A stretch of 64,000 nucleotides of DNA, taken from assembly GCA_942490645.1 (NCBI GenBank), contig CALNXN010000004.1, forward strand, positions 62,001 to 126,000. The letters are read 5' to 3'. Source of the DNA: CALNXN01 sp942490645. GTDB lineage: Bacteria > Pseudomonadota > Alphaproteobacteria > Rhodobacterales > Rhodobacteraceae. Shown here piece after piece: positions 18,274-26,790 of the stretch (within the stretch, counting starts at the first letter, position 1; the number at the start of each line of letters is the position of its first letter). The notes beneath the pieces are model-generated. The model worked only from the letters and a program-made list of their open reading frames with translations, was not told the origin of the DNA and ran no database searches. The translations under genes and the position numbers were made by a program.

Positions 18274-18390
18274 CTCGCCCCCCTTACTTTAAGTCTCCAG
18301 AAGGACAGAAATGGGCGAGTCTGGCAACTGAGAAAGAATTTTCCCCGAAACCTGTATTGCCGGGCAACCCCGGTTTTGTCCGCAACCGAC

Positions 18391-18987
18391 CTACCCCGAC
18401 CGGTTCACAACCTCTTTGTCATTGTACACCAACCGCGTGCTCCACGGGATCGGATTGCGTAGAGCGAAATGTGCCATGCACGCCCCTTCGGCCTCATTTA
18501 GCAGGCCCACGATACGCTCTTCGGGTTCAGGGCTGTCGATCAACACGTGGGTTTCGACCATTTCGGTTTCGCCCATCGTGGTGTGGCCCAACTCTCGCAT
18601 GGACCCGAGGTTGGTTTTGAAGCGCACGCGTTGTTCGAGCTTCATTGAGGTCACTTCGATTTTGCGTGCGGTCAGGATGTCCGTCAGATGCGTCATCAGG
18701 CAAAAGCCGATGCCCGCGCAGAAATAGGCCAAGGGTGGCGGCGCGCTGTCATCGCCCACGGGCGTCTGTTCATCGCAATAAAGCTTGAGCGGGCTGAAGC
18801 CGGGGATGTTGACCTGTACCATCCCGGTTTTCTTTTGGCGTGCGCCAGCTTCGGCCACCAGATTAACCTCGAATTGGAGCGGTTCGGGCGGGCGTGCTTT
18901 GCGAAAGGGGTTCGCTTCGAATTGTGTGGGTTGCGGAACCTCAGCGCCCCGCTCGCCGACTTTGTAGCTTTCTGTTGCATCTGCCAT
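18391..18987 (-). CDS. OsmC-like protein
   Basis: 198 residues. Matches the OsmC/Ohr fold family, whose members reduce peroxides through two Cys residues. Here the reactive positions appear as C in YFCAGIGFCLMTHL (residues about 91-104) and a later C in EGACMAHF, so both halves are plausible but spacing is not that of canonical Ohr. The N-terminal 40 residues are an extra Pro/Arg-rich segment. It is transcribed away from the LOV gene at 19161, so the two share a 173-base upstream region. Peroxidase activity is a family inference. Confidence 0.78.
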   Translation of the reverse strand: MADATESYKVGERGAEVPQPTQFEANPFRKARPPEPLQFEVNLVAEAGARQKKTGMVQVNIPGFSPLKLYCDEQTPVGDDSAPPPLAYFCAGIGFCLMTHLTDILTARKIEVTSMKLEQRVRFKTNLGSMRELGHTTMGETEMVETHVLIDSPEPEERIVGLLNEAEGACMAHFALRNPIPWSTRLVYNDKEVVNRSG

Positions 18988-19160
18988 AGCTTAAGCCCTC
19001 CGGGTTGTTCCCACCGAGCCTGTCTTGCACGCCACGCAAAGTCCACCCACTGCCCTGGTGCAATTCCGGAAAAATATTGCAACCTGAAATGGAAGTTAAT
19101 CAACCTTCAACACTTTTCAGATGAAATGAATAAAGTTGTCCAAATAACGATGTCATCCTG

Positions 19161-19799
19161 ATGCCGAATACCGAAGTCTCGAAGAATATCATTTCTGTAT
19201 GTGAACAGTTCGATATTCCCATAACGCTCGCCGACCCTGATCAGCCCGACGCTCCGTTGTTGTTTGCCAGTCGGAAGTTCCTGAAACTGACTGGCTATTC
19301 CGCCGAGGAGGTTTTGGGGCAGAACTGCCGGTTTCTGCAAGGGCCCGAAAGTGACCCCGCCATTGCCGGACGTTTGTCGAACGCCTGTGCGCGCAGAGCC
19401 AAGCATAGTTGTTGTGTGATAAATTATCGCAAGGACGGAGGTCGGTTTAACAACCTTTTGACCATTGAGCCTATCGAGGTGTCGACTACCAAGACGTTAC
19501 TCGTCGGGTTCCAGCATGCATTTGACGACACCGTTTCGCGCAAGCAGGTGCGGTTTCAGATGGAATACATCAACGTGTTGTTGCGCAGCATTTACCGCAA
19601 GACCCACACACGGCAAAAGCTGCTTGCGGATGCCGATGTCTTGCGCGGCGAAAGTATCGCGTCACGCGCCGACAGCGCGTTTTTTCTGGTCAGCAATCAT
19701 TTGGCTCAGGAGCGTACGATGAACGCAATCCAACGGTCGCATCAATTGCTTGAAACGACTCGCGCGCTCAGTAGGAATACTCTGCGTAGATCCGCGTGA
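19161..19799 (+). CDS. short LOV-domain blue-light receptor with helical C-terminal tail
   Basis: 212 residues. A LOV-type PAS domain fills residues about 15-122. It has the flavin-adduct motif GQNCRFLQ with the reactive Cys at 56, the flavin-contacting Asn residues at 88 (NYRKDG) and 98 (FNNLL), and the Gln at 118 (GFQ). All residues needed for the LOV photocycle are therefore present. Residues 123-212 are predicted helical and match no output domain I recognise; there is no kinase, HTH, GGDEF or STAS motif. It is longer than the compact LOV proteins known from Roseobacter relatives. It is divergent from the OsmC-like gene and overlaps the convergent gshA end by 32 bases. Confidence 0.9.
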   Translation: MPNTEVSKNIISVCEQFDIPITLADPDQPDAPLLFASRKFLKLTGYSAEEVLGQNCRFLQGPESDPAIAGRLSNACARRAKHSCCVINYRKDGGRFNNLLTIEPIEVSTTKTLLVGFQHAFDDTVSRKQVRFQMEYINVLLRSIYRKTHTRQKLLADADVLRGESIASRADSAFFLVSNHLAQERTMNAIQRSHQLLETTRALSRNTLRRSA

Positions 19800-21138
19800 G
19801 ATCGCCGTTCCAGTCGCCGTTGTAATGATCCAGCAATTCATCAGCGGGCACGTGTCCCGTCTCGATGCTGTCGTGCAGGGCGTTCAGGAAATGCGTCTCG
19901 TCCGGCACCATGCCGCCTGCACCCGCGCGGGCGCGCGCCTTCAGGCCCGCGTGGCTGAGCGCGACAGCTTCGCGCGCAATGTCGATCATCTTGATACCGT
20001 GCACTTCCGCAGCCAGCCCATCAACTGAGGCGGCAACACGCATCAGATCACGGGTGCCCATGTCCCAGTGCTTGACCATGTCCCAAGCCCCGTCGAGCGC
20101 GGATTGATCATACATCAGACCAACCCAGAACGCAGGCAACGCGCAAAGCCTGCGCCACGGGCCACCATCCGCGCCGCGCATCTCGATGTACTTTTTCATC
20201 CGCGCCTCGGGGAAGGCAGTGGTCAGGTGATCTGCCCAGTCGCTGAGGGTGGGCTTTTCGCCCGGCAATGCCGCCAGTTCGCCCTTGAGAAAATCGCGGA
20301 ATGACATCCCAAGCGCGTTGACGTAGGCGCCATCGCGGTAGACGAAATACATCGGCACATCGAGCGCATATTCGACCCAACGCTCGAATCCGAAGCCGTC
20401 TTCGAACACAAAAGGCAGCATCCCTGTACGCGCAGCGTCCAAGTTGCGCCATGCCACGCTGCGCCAGGACTTGTGGCCGTTGGGCTTGCCTTCGAAGAAG
20501 GGCGAATTGGCAAATAGCGCGGTCGCAACCGGTTGCAGTGCAAGGGCCACACGCATTTTCTGAACCATGTCGGCTTCTGACCCGAAGTCGAGGTTAACCT
20601 GTACGGTGCAAGTACGGCGCATCATCACGCGACCCATCGAGCCGACACGGCCCATGTAATCGTTCATCAACTTATAGCGCCCCTTGGGCATCAGGGGCAT
20701 GTCGTCATGCGTCCAGATGGGGGCGGCGCCCAGTCCGATGAAACCCGCGCCGATACCTTCGGCGATATCCTGCACTTCGCGCAGGTGGACGTTCACTTCA
20801 TCGCAGGTTTCGTGGATGGTTTCGAGCGGCGCTCCGCTCAGTTCCAATTGCCCGCCGGGCTCAAGACTGATGTTGGCGCCGTCCTTGACCAGCCCGATCA
20901 GTTTGTCGGCTTCTTTGACTTCAGACCAACCATGTCTGTCTCGCAGACCTTCGAGCATGGCCCGGATCGACCGGTCTCCGTCATAGGGAAGCGGTCGCAG
21001 GGTGTCCTTGCAATAGCCGAACTTTTCATGCTCGGTGCCGATGCGCCAGTCTTCCTTGGGCTTGCAGCCATCGGCAAGAAAGTCGACCATTTGCTGGTAA
21101 TTTTCGATCGGGCCGCCGCCAGATTGTGGGATGGACAT
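19768..21138 (-). CDS. gshA: glutamate--cysteine ligase
   Basis: 456 residues. First step of glutathione synthesis: ATP-dependent joining of glutamate and cysteine in the cytosol. It is of the plant/alphaproteobacterial type (GCS2-like), with GTEHEKFGY, SLEPGGQLELSG and MMRRTCTVQVNLDF motifs. The ATG at 21138 is preceded by GGGAG at good spacing; a TTG two codons upstream is less likely. Convergent overlap with the LOV gene. gshB is not nearby. Confidence 0.95.
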   Translation of the reverse strand: MSIPQSGGGPIENYQQMVDFLADGCKPKEDWRIGTEHEKFGYCKDTLRPLPYDGDRSIRAMLEGLRDRHGWSEVKEADKLIGLVKDGANISLEPGGQLELSGAPLETIHETCDEVNVHLREVQDIAEGIGAGFIGLGAAPIWTHDDMPLMPKGRYKLMNDYMGRVGSMGRVMMRRTCTVQVNLDFGSEADMVQKMRVALALQPVATALFANSPFFEGKPNGHKSWRSVAWRNLDAARTGMLPFVFEDGFGFERWVEYALDVPMYFVYRDGAYVNALGMSFRDFLKGELAALPGEKPTLSDWADHLTTAFPEARMKKYIEMRGADGGPWRRLCALPAFWVGLMYDQSALDGAWDMVKHWDMGTRDLMRVAASVDGLAAEVHGIKMIDIAREAVALSHAGLKARARAGAGGMVPDETHFLNALHDSIETGHVPADELLDHYNGDWNGDLTRIYAEYSY

Positions 21139-21306
21139 GTGCAAGGCTCCCGCTGAGTGATCTGGCGTTGGTGGAAGGGATGCGCCGGAGTGTCAAGGCA
21201 CGAATGGCTGCGCGCCAGTGCACAAACGTCTAAGTGGTTTGAAATAGTGGGAATTGATCTGACCTCAACCCCATCGGCATCGGCGCTCTGAAAGCCAACG
21301 TCAAAG

Positions 21307-21834
21307 TCAATGTAGCCTGTCGCGTGCCTGTCTCGATGATGTTCGCTCCCAGACGACCACGCCGTCAATGCCATCCTTTGTCAGTTCATGCAGCATGCGT
21401 TCCGTCTTCAATCCGGGCAGGCTGGCAAAGGCATCAAAAAGCGCATCTGCACCCAAAGCATTCACCGGGATCAGCAAAGGAGGCTGGCCGGTTTGCTCCA
21501 ATTGCCAATGTGCCGGGCGCATCGATTTCAAAAGCGTCAGGCGGTCAAGTTCGCGCAGGGCCATCACCCCGCCGGTCAAGGGACCGAAGTAGGCAATTTG
21601 ACCTTCGTCGACCTGAACCTGCCCTGCCCCACCGCCCGGACCGCGAAACCGCGCGCGCTGCACACCGATCCACACCAAAGCGCCCCCAGCAACGATCAGC
21701 CCGACGCCCGGAATGGCCAACAGCCGCCCCGGCCCGATCACCCACCAAAGCCCCAGACCCAAAGCCGCGATGCCGACCAATGTTTCGCGCCACCGCATCA
21801 GAAGGGCGACGGCTTCGGGGCGCAGGAACGTCAT
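21307..21834 (-). CDS. conserved membrane protein of unknown function
   Basis: 175 residues. Two hydrophobic segments at about residues 17-35 and 38-58 make a helical hairpin near the N-terminus; the remaining 115 residues are soluble, with IAYFGPLTGGVMALRELDRL and a Leu-rich end. Similar proteins occur behind rsmE in related genomes, as I recall, but no function is known to me. Its ATG overlaps the rsmE stop (ATGA), so it is probably co-translated with rsmE. Confidence 0.75.
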   Translation of the reverse strand: MTFLRPEAVALLMRWRETLVGIAALGLGLWWVIGPGRLLAIPGVGLIVAGGALVWIGVQRARFRGPGGGAGQVQVDEGQIAYFGPLTGGVMALRELDRLTLLKSMRPAHWQLEQTGQPPLLIPVNALGADALFDAFASLPGLKTERMLHELTKDGIDGVVVWERTSSRQARDRLH

Positions 21835-22562
21835 GTCCAGTCACCCAGACGGGCCTGCCACAGTGTAAGTGCTGCCACGGCGGCTGTGTCGGCGCGCAAA
21901 ATGCGTGGGCCAAGGGCAACCGAATGAGCAAAATCGAGACCGCTTAACCGGGCGCGTTCTGCGTCTGAAAATCCACCTTCGGGGCCGATGAGGATGGCCC
22001 AAGGGCCCGCGATTTCGGGCATTGTCAGCGGATCACCGACCTGTGTCTCGTCACAAAACAGGATTTGGCGGGGTGCTTCCCAACTGGACAACATTCGGTC
22101 CAGTCGCACCATTTCAGCGACCTCGGGCACAAAGGTGCCGCCGCATTGTTCTGCGGCCTCGATGGCGTGGGCTTGCAGGCGGTCGCGTTGAATGCGACCC
22201 GCGTTGGTAAATTCGGTCTGGACCGGAAGGATGCGGCGCGCACCCAGCTCGGTGGCCTTCTCGACAATGAAATCCGTGCGCGCCTTTTTGATCGGCGCAA
22301 AGAGCAGCCACAGATCCGGCGGCATTTGCAGATCGCGGGTTTGCTCAACCACGCGCAGGGTACCGCCCCGCTTGCTGGCCTGAGCCACCTCTGCCAACCA
22401 TTCGCCATCTTGGCCGTTGAACAACGCCACAGCCGCGCCCACAGTCAGCCGCATGACCCCAAAGAGGTAGTGTGCCTGATCCCGCGACAGGGTTACCGAT
22501 TGCCCTGCCCCCAATGGGTGCTCTACATGAAGCCGTATTTTCGCGTGTCGTAACTCAGTCAT
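21831..22562 (-). CDS. rsmE: 16S rRNA (uracil1498-N3)-methyltransferase
   Basis: 243 residues. A SPOUT-class methyltransferase that modifies U1498 of 16S rRNA. Seen: the N-terminal PUA-like part (LSRDQAHYLFGVMRL), the linker KKARTDFIVEKATELGARRILP, and the trefoil-knot AdoMet site (ILIGPEGGFSDAERARL, ALGPRILRADTA). Its start codon lies only 11 bases from the divergent ubiA start, so the two promoters must overlap each other's coding region. Confidence 0.95.
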   Translation of the reverse strand: MTELRHAKIRLHVEHPLGAGQSVTLSRDQAHYLFGVMRLTVGAAVALFNGQDGEWLAEVAQASKRGGTLRVVEQTRDLQMPPDLWLLFAPIKKARTDFIVEKATELGARRILPVQTEFTNAGRIQRDRLQAHAIEAAEQCGGTFVPEVAEMVRLDRMLSSWEAPRQILFCDETQVGDPLTMPEIAGPWAILIGPEGGFSDAERARLSGLDFAHSVALGPRILRADTAAVAALTLWQARLGDWT

Positions 22563-22573
22563 GGGCCCTACTT

Positions 22574-23536
22574 ATGCAAGACCAACCCCAAGCGCCAGAC
22601 GGTCAGGTGGCCGATGCGGTCAAACACAACTGGGTGGATCGTTGGGCGCCCGCCGCCACGCGCCCCTATCTGCGGTTGAGCCGGGCAGATCGCCCCATCG
22701 GCACATGGCTTTTGTTGCTGCCGTGCTGGTGGGGTCTGGCGCTGGCGATGATATACGATCAGCGCGCGGACATCTTTGATCTGTGGATCGCTGTGGGCTG
22801 TGCCATCGGCGCGTGGCTGATGCGCGGCGCGGGGTGCACGTGGAATGACATCACCGACCGCGATTTTGACGGCCAGGTCGAGCGGACACGCTCGCGCCCG
22901 ATCCCGTCAGGTCAGGTCAGTGTCACCGGTGCTGTGATCTGGATGTGCGCGCAGGCGTTGCTGGCCTTCGGGATATTGCTGACGTTCAACTGGGCAGCTA
23001 TCGGTTTGGGCATACTGGCGCTGCTGCCGGTGTGTATCTACCCGTTTGCCAAGCGTTTCACGTGGTGGCCGCAGGTTTTTCTGGGATTGGCGTTCAACTG
23101 GGGTGCGTTGCTCGCATGGACGGCGCACAGCGGATCATTGGATGCGCCTGCGGTCGTGCTCTATCTGGCCGGGATTGCATGGACGTTGTTCTACGACACG
23201 ATCTATGCGCACCAAGACACCGAAGATGACGCGTTGATCGGGATCAAGTCAACGGCACGGCTGTTTGGGGCCGCGACCCCGCAATGGTTGCGTCGGTTCC
23301 TGGTGGCCACGGTCGGGCTGATGGGGCTTGCTGTGATCTTTTCCGCCCTGCCCAATGCGTCTGTACTGGCGCTGGTGCTGGCCCTTGGTGGGCCTTGGGC
23401 AATGGGTTGGCATATGGCCTGGCAGTTGCGAGGGCTGGACACAGAAGATGCGGGCAAGCTGCTGCGCCTGTTCCGGTCAAACCGAGACACCGGCGTGATA
23501 CCGCTGTTGTTTTTTGGCGCAGCCTTGTTGGTATGA
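22574..23536 (+). CDS. ubiA: 4-hydroxybenzoate octaprenyltransferase
   Basis: 320 residues, integral inner-membrane protein with about nine spans. It attaches the polyprenyl chain to 4-hydroxybenzoate in ubiquinone synthesis. Both Asp-rich prenyl-diphosphate sites are present: NDITDRDFDGQVERTRSRP and DTIYAHQDTEDDALIGIKS. The ATG at 22574 is used; upstream in-frame codons would lie inside rsmE on the other strand. No clear ribosome site is seen. Confidence 0.95.
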   Translation: MQDQPQAPDGQVADAVKHNWVDRWAPAATRPYLRLSRADRPIGTWLLLLPCWWGLALAMIYDQRADIFDLWIAVGCAIGAWLMRGAGCTWNDITDRDFDGQVERTRSRPIPSGQVSVTGAVIWMCAQALLAFGILLTFNWAAIGLGILALLPVCIYPFAKRFTWWPQVFLGLAFNWGALLAWTAHSGSLDAPAVVLYLAGIAWTLFYDTIYAHQDTEDDALIGIKSTARLFGAATPQWLRRFLVATVGLMGLAVIFSALPNASVLALVLALGGPWAMGWHMAWQLRGLDTEDAGKLLRLFRSNRDTGVIPLLFFGAALLV

Positions 23537-23542
23537 TTGAAA

Positions 23543-23557
23543 CCGGGACCGTCCCGG
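23543..23557. promoter_or_regulatory. short perfect inverted repeat between ubiA and the OmpA-like gene
   Basis: CCGGGAC and GTCCCGG flank a single central base. There is no following T-run, so it does not look like an intrinsic terminator. It could be an operator or a rho-dependent transcript end; either is speculative. Confidence 0.25.
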
Positions 23558-23598
23558 CGTATCCACTCCCTATCCGTCCTTGAGCGAGGCCCGACAGC

Positions 23599-25497
23599 AT
23601 GCGGTTGTCCTACACCTTATATATCGGAATCGTCTTTGCCACAGCGGCCTTTGTTGCGCTGGCCGTGGCCAATTCATCGGTGCGGCTGATCGAAGAATCA
23701 TCTGAGATCGGCGTACGCGATGCGTTGGACGCCCAAGGGCTGACATGGGCCGAAGTGGAAGCGGACGGCTTGCAGGTGGCGTTGGCAGGAACCGCGCCAA
23801 ACGAAGCGATCCGCTTTCGCGCGTTGTCTGTAGCGGGATCCGTTGTCGACGCTGCGCGCTTGATAGACGAGATGGAGGTCACCTCGACTGCTGATCTGAC
23901 GGCGCCTCGGTTTTCGGCGGAAGTTTTGCGCAATTCTTCGGGGTTGTCGATCATTGGCCTGATCCCGGAAGCGTCGGACCGCGCCGCGTTGATCGAACGG
24001 TTTGAGGATATGTCGGACGGGCCGGTGACCGATTTGCTGGAAACCGCAAGCTACCCTGCACCGCAGGGATGGGAAGATGCATTGGCCTTTGCCGTCAATG
24101 CGATGGATGATCTGCCGCGCGCCAAGATATCGGTTTATGGCGGTCGCGTATCGATCACTGCGATCACCGATAGCGTGGAAGAAAAAGAGGCGCTGGAGAC
24201 GGCCCTGAACCGGGCGGCGCCTCCGGGATTGCGTCTATCGCTCAACATTTCTGCGCCGCGTCCGGTGATCACGCCCTTTACGCTGCGGTTCGTGGTAGAT
24301 GAAGATGGCGCACGATTTGATGCCTGTTCGGCCGACACCGTGGCCACGCAGACGCGCATTTTGACAGCTGCCATGGCTGCTGGACTGACAGGAACGGGAC
24401 GCTGCACCATCGGGATGGGCGTACCTACGCCGACATGGGGTGACGCGGCCGAAAGCGCAATTGCCGCCGTGGCGGAGCTGGGCGCAGGTACGATCACGTT
24501 TTCCAATGCTGACGTTACCCTTGTCGCTTCCGAAGGTACGGACCAGCGCAAGTTTGACCGGGTCGTCGGCGAGCTTGAGGCCGAATTGCCGGATGTCTTC
24601 GCGCTTTATGCCGTGCTACCGGAAACGCCGGACCCATCGACCGGACCCCCGGAATTTCTGGCGATCCTGAGCCCTGAGGGACAGGTTCAACTGCGCGGGC
24701 GCGTGTCAGATGAAAACCTGCGCAACATGGCCGACAGCTTTGCGCGAGCGCGTTTCGGATCGAACTCCGTCTACACAGCGGCCCGCGTGGTGCCTGATTT
24801 GCCCGCCGACTGGGGCGCGCGGGTTTTGACCGCATTGGAGGCGCTGGCCACGCTGAGCAATGGGGCCGTAACCGTCACGCCAAACACTGTGATAGTCACC
24901 GGTGATACGGGCGATCCCGATGCCAGCGGAGAAATCGCCCGCATCCTTGCCGCCAAGCTGGGCGAGGAGGCCAACTTCGACATCAATGTCAGCTACCGCG
25001 AACAACTGGATCCAGTGGCAGCCCTACCCACGGCCGACGAATGCGAGGCAGAGATCGGAGCGATTCTGCAAAGCGGCAAAATCACGTTCGAGCCGGGCAA
25101 TGCCACGATAGATGGCTCTGCGTTGGGCACGATGGATGCGATTGCGGAATTGCTTCAAAAGTGCGGTGATCTGCGCCTCGAAATTCAGGGCCACACGGAC
25201 AGCCAAGGGCGTGAAGAAATGAACCTCGCGCTCAGTCAAGCGCGCGCTCAGTCGGTTTTGAACGAATTGCAGGCGCGCCGCGTTTTGACCTCTTCGTTTA
25301 CCGCAAAAGGCTATGGAGAGACGCAACCCATCGCCGAAAATGACACCGAGGAAGGCCGCGAGGCCAACCGCCGCATCGAATTTCGACTGATCCGACCTGA
25401 GCCTTCCGTGGTTGAGGTCGAAACAACGCTGGAAAGCATTGCCGAATCCGGTGATACAATGCCGGAAACGGGTGAAGGGGGATCCGACGGTGAGTAG
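23599..25497 (+). CDS. inner-membrane-anchored OmpA/BON-repeat protein
   Basis: 632 residues. One N-terminal hydrophobic segment (YIGIVFATAAFVALAV, residues 8-23) lacks an obvious signal-peptidase site and should act as an anchor. A BON-like repeat follows at about 37-100, and further weaker repeats of about 60-80 residues fill up to about 470 (for example VQLRGRVSDENLRNMADSF). An OmpA peptidoglycan-binding domain occupies about 480-600 (ITFEPGNATIDG, LEIQGHTDSQGREEMN, NRRIEF). The tail is acidic. It probably ties membrane to cell wall. The next gene overlaps its end by eight bases. Confidence 0.85.
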   Translation: MRLSYTLYIGIVFATAAFVALAVANSSVRLIEESSEIGVRDALDAQGLTWAEVEADGLQVALAGTAPNEAIRFRALSVAGSVVDAARLIDEMEVTSTADLTAPRFSAEVLRNSSGLSIIGLIPEASDRAALIERFEDMSDGPVTDLLETASYPAPQGWEDALAFAVNAMDDLPRAKISVYGGRVSITAITDSVEEKEALETALNRAAPPGLRLSLNISAPRPVITPFTLRFVVDEDGARFDACSADTVATQTRILTAAMAAGLTGTGRCTIGMGVPTPTWGDAAESAIAAVAELGAGTITFSNADVTLVASEGTDQRKFDRVVGELEAELPDVFALYAVLPETPDPSTGPPEFLAILSPEGQVQLRGRVSDENLRNMADSFARARFGSNSVYTAARVVPDLPADWGARVLTALEALATLSNGAVTVTPNTVIVTGDTGDPDASGEIARILAAKLGEEANFDINVSYREQLDPVAALPTADECEAEIGAILQSGKITFEPGNATIDGSALGTMDAIAELLQKCGDLRLEIQGHTDSQGREEMNLALSQARAQSVLNELQARRVLTSSFTAKGYGETQPIAENDTEEGREANRRIEFRLIRPEPSVVEVETTLESIAESGDTMPETGEGGSDGE

Positions 25498-25816
25498 GAC
25501 AGAATTCGTCATTGCGACGGCCATCATACTCTTCATTGCGTTCTGCCTTGGGTGGTTTGCAAATTGGCTGGCGCATCGGTTCACTCGGGTGGCGGCCAGC
25601 GACGTTGCCGAACTGGAGCGGATGAGCCAAGATTTGCATGAAGCTGAAGAAACCCGCGATCAGGCGATCACCTACTTGCAACAGCGCGAAGCCGAATTGA
25701 CCAATCAGTTGACGCAAACCGAAGCAGAGTTGCGGGCCGCTATGGACGGATTACGCGATGCGCGCCACGAGGCCGAAGAGATGCGCGCCTACATCGAACG
25801 CCAACAGGCGGGCTAA
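25490..25816 (+). CDS. small membrane-anchored coiled-coil protein
   Basis: 108 residues, GTG start. A transmembrane helix at about residues 5-27 (VIATAIILFIAFCLGWFANW) is followed by a long charged coiled coil to about residue 105. The GTG lies inside the preceding OmpA-like gene with a GGGGG ribosome site ahead, and the frame overlaps by eight bases, so the pair is probably co-translated. A structural partner role for the OmpA/BON protein is inferred from position only. Confidence 0.8.
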   Translation: MSRTEFVIATAIILFIAFCLGWFANWLAHRFTRVAASDVAELERMSQDLHEAEETRDQAITYLQQREAELTNQLTQTEAELRAAMDGLRDARHEAEEMRAYIERQQAG

Positions 25817-25829
25817 ACGCCTGATCAGT

Positions 25830-26012
25830 TCAGTGACAGTGGTAGGGTTTTGACCCGGCGTGGCAGCATTGGCCCGGCGGAGATGCTTTTCGGCACCCAC
25901 CGCCATGATCAAACTGATATGTCCGGACCGCGTCCGGCGCAGTCGGAGCACCAATCACAGGGCCTGATGCAAGCGTGGCCGCCACAAGTGTCCAGAACAT
26001 GAACCTGATCAT
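25830..26012 (-). CDS. small secreted Cys/His-rich protein
   Basis: 60 residues. An N-terminal signal peptide (MIRFMFWTLVAATLASGPVI, then GA) leaves about 38 residues. These contain four Cys and three His in GGGCRKASPPGQCCHAGSKP then YHCH. Such clusters can bind metal or form disulfides in the periplasm. The ATG at 26012 has a GGGGGG ribosome site; a frame extension of 14 codons upstream is less likely. It is convergent with the coiled-coil gene. Similar CCHAGSKPYHCH ends occur in small proteins of alphaproteobacteria as I recall, but no function is known. Confidence 0.65.
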   Translation of the reverse strand: MIRFMFWTLVAATLASGPVIGAPTAPDAVRTYQFDHGGGCRKASPPGQCCHAGSKPYHCH

Positions 26013-26102
26013 TTTGCGCCCCCCAAACTGCGACATTCTGTCCAAAATGCACATGGAGCGGTGCCGTTTCCTTGATCCAGGTCAATGCGGGCTGTCGCCG
26101 GA

Positions 26103-26543
26103 TTACCAGCGCGTCAGGGCGTCTTCGTCTTCGTCCCTCGCAGCGACCCATGTTGCCCCATCCGCCGTGATTTCGCGTTTCCAGAAGGGCGCGCGGGATT
26201 TGAGGTAATCCATCAGGAACTCCGCAGCGTCAAACGCATCCTTGCGATGGGGCGCAGCGGTCAGAACCATCATGATGACTTCACCCGGACCCAGCCGCCC
26301 GTAGCGGTGAATGATCCGCGCTCCGGTCAAATCAAATCGCGTTATTGCCTCAAGACGAATGTCTCCGAGCGCGCGCTCCGTCATCCCAGGGTAGTGCTCG
26401 ATCTCCATGTGCTGGAGCGCACCGGCGAGATTGCGTGTGACGCCAGTGAAGCTGACGATGGCACCGGACCCGTCCGCCTCTGTGGTGAAGGCGCTTAATT
26501 CGGCACCAACATCAAACCCCGCCTCTTGCACGGAAACCTGCAC
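26103..26543 (-). CDS. moaE: molybdopterin synthase catalytic subunit MoaE
   Basis: 146 residues. With MoaD it converts cyclic pyranopterin monophosphate to molybdopterin. Motifs seen: SFTGVTRNLAG, LEHYPGMTERAL-like IEHYPGMT, HRYGRLGPGEVIMMV, and the Lys-bearing LKSRAPFWKRE. One base separates it from moaD. It supplies the cofactor needed by the xanthine dehydrogenase encoded at 7.3-11.7 kb. Confidence 0.95.
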   Translation of the reverse strand: MQVSVQEAGFDVGAELSAFTTEADGSGAIVSFTGVTRNLAGALQHMEIEHYPGMTERALGDIRLEAITRFDLTGARIIHRYGRLGPGEVIMMVLTAAPHRKDAFDAAEFLMDYLKSRAPFWKREITADGATWVAARDEDEDALTRW

Positions 26544-26544
26544 C

Positions 26545-26790
26545 TTAACCCCCTGTCATCGGAGGGAAAAAGGCAACCTCACGCACATTGGCCAGCGGTG
26601 CATCAAAATCACTGAGTTCCTGATCAACAGCAACACGCAAGGCGGACAAGTCCGCAAATGCGGCCTCGTAGCGCGGTTCGCGCGCGCGCAGTTCCGCAAC
26701 CAATTCACCCACAGTTTGGGCCTGCGTTTCAACCTCTTCGCGTGGCAACCCGATGCGTTCCCGTACCCAAGCGAAGTACAACACATTCAT
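26545..26790 (-). CDS. moaD: molybdopterin synthase sulfur carrier subunit MoaD
   Basis: 81 residues, beta-grasp fold. The C-terminus ends in MTGG, the di-glycine that is thiocarboxylated and delivers sulfur to MoaE. Its ATG overlaps the pgsA stop (ATGA), which links it to the membrane-lipid gene. Confidence 0.93.
   Translation of the reverse strand: MNVLYFAWVRERIGLPREEVETQAQTVGELVAELRAREPRYEAAFADLSALRVAVDQELSDFDAPLANVREVAFFPPMTGG

Noticed and set aside
18346..18375. Hairpin after the OsmC-like gene (CCGGG...CCCGG)
   Set aside because: Only five base pairs and no T-run; not convincing as a terminator.
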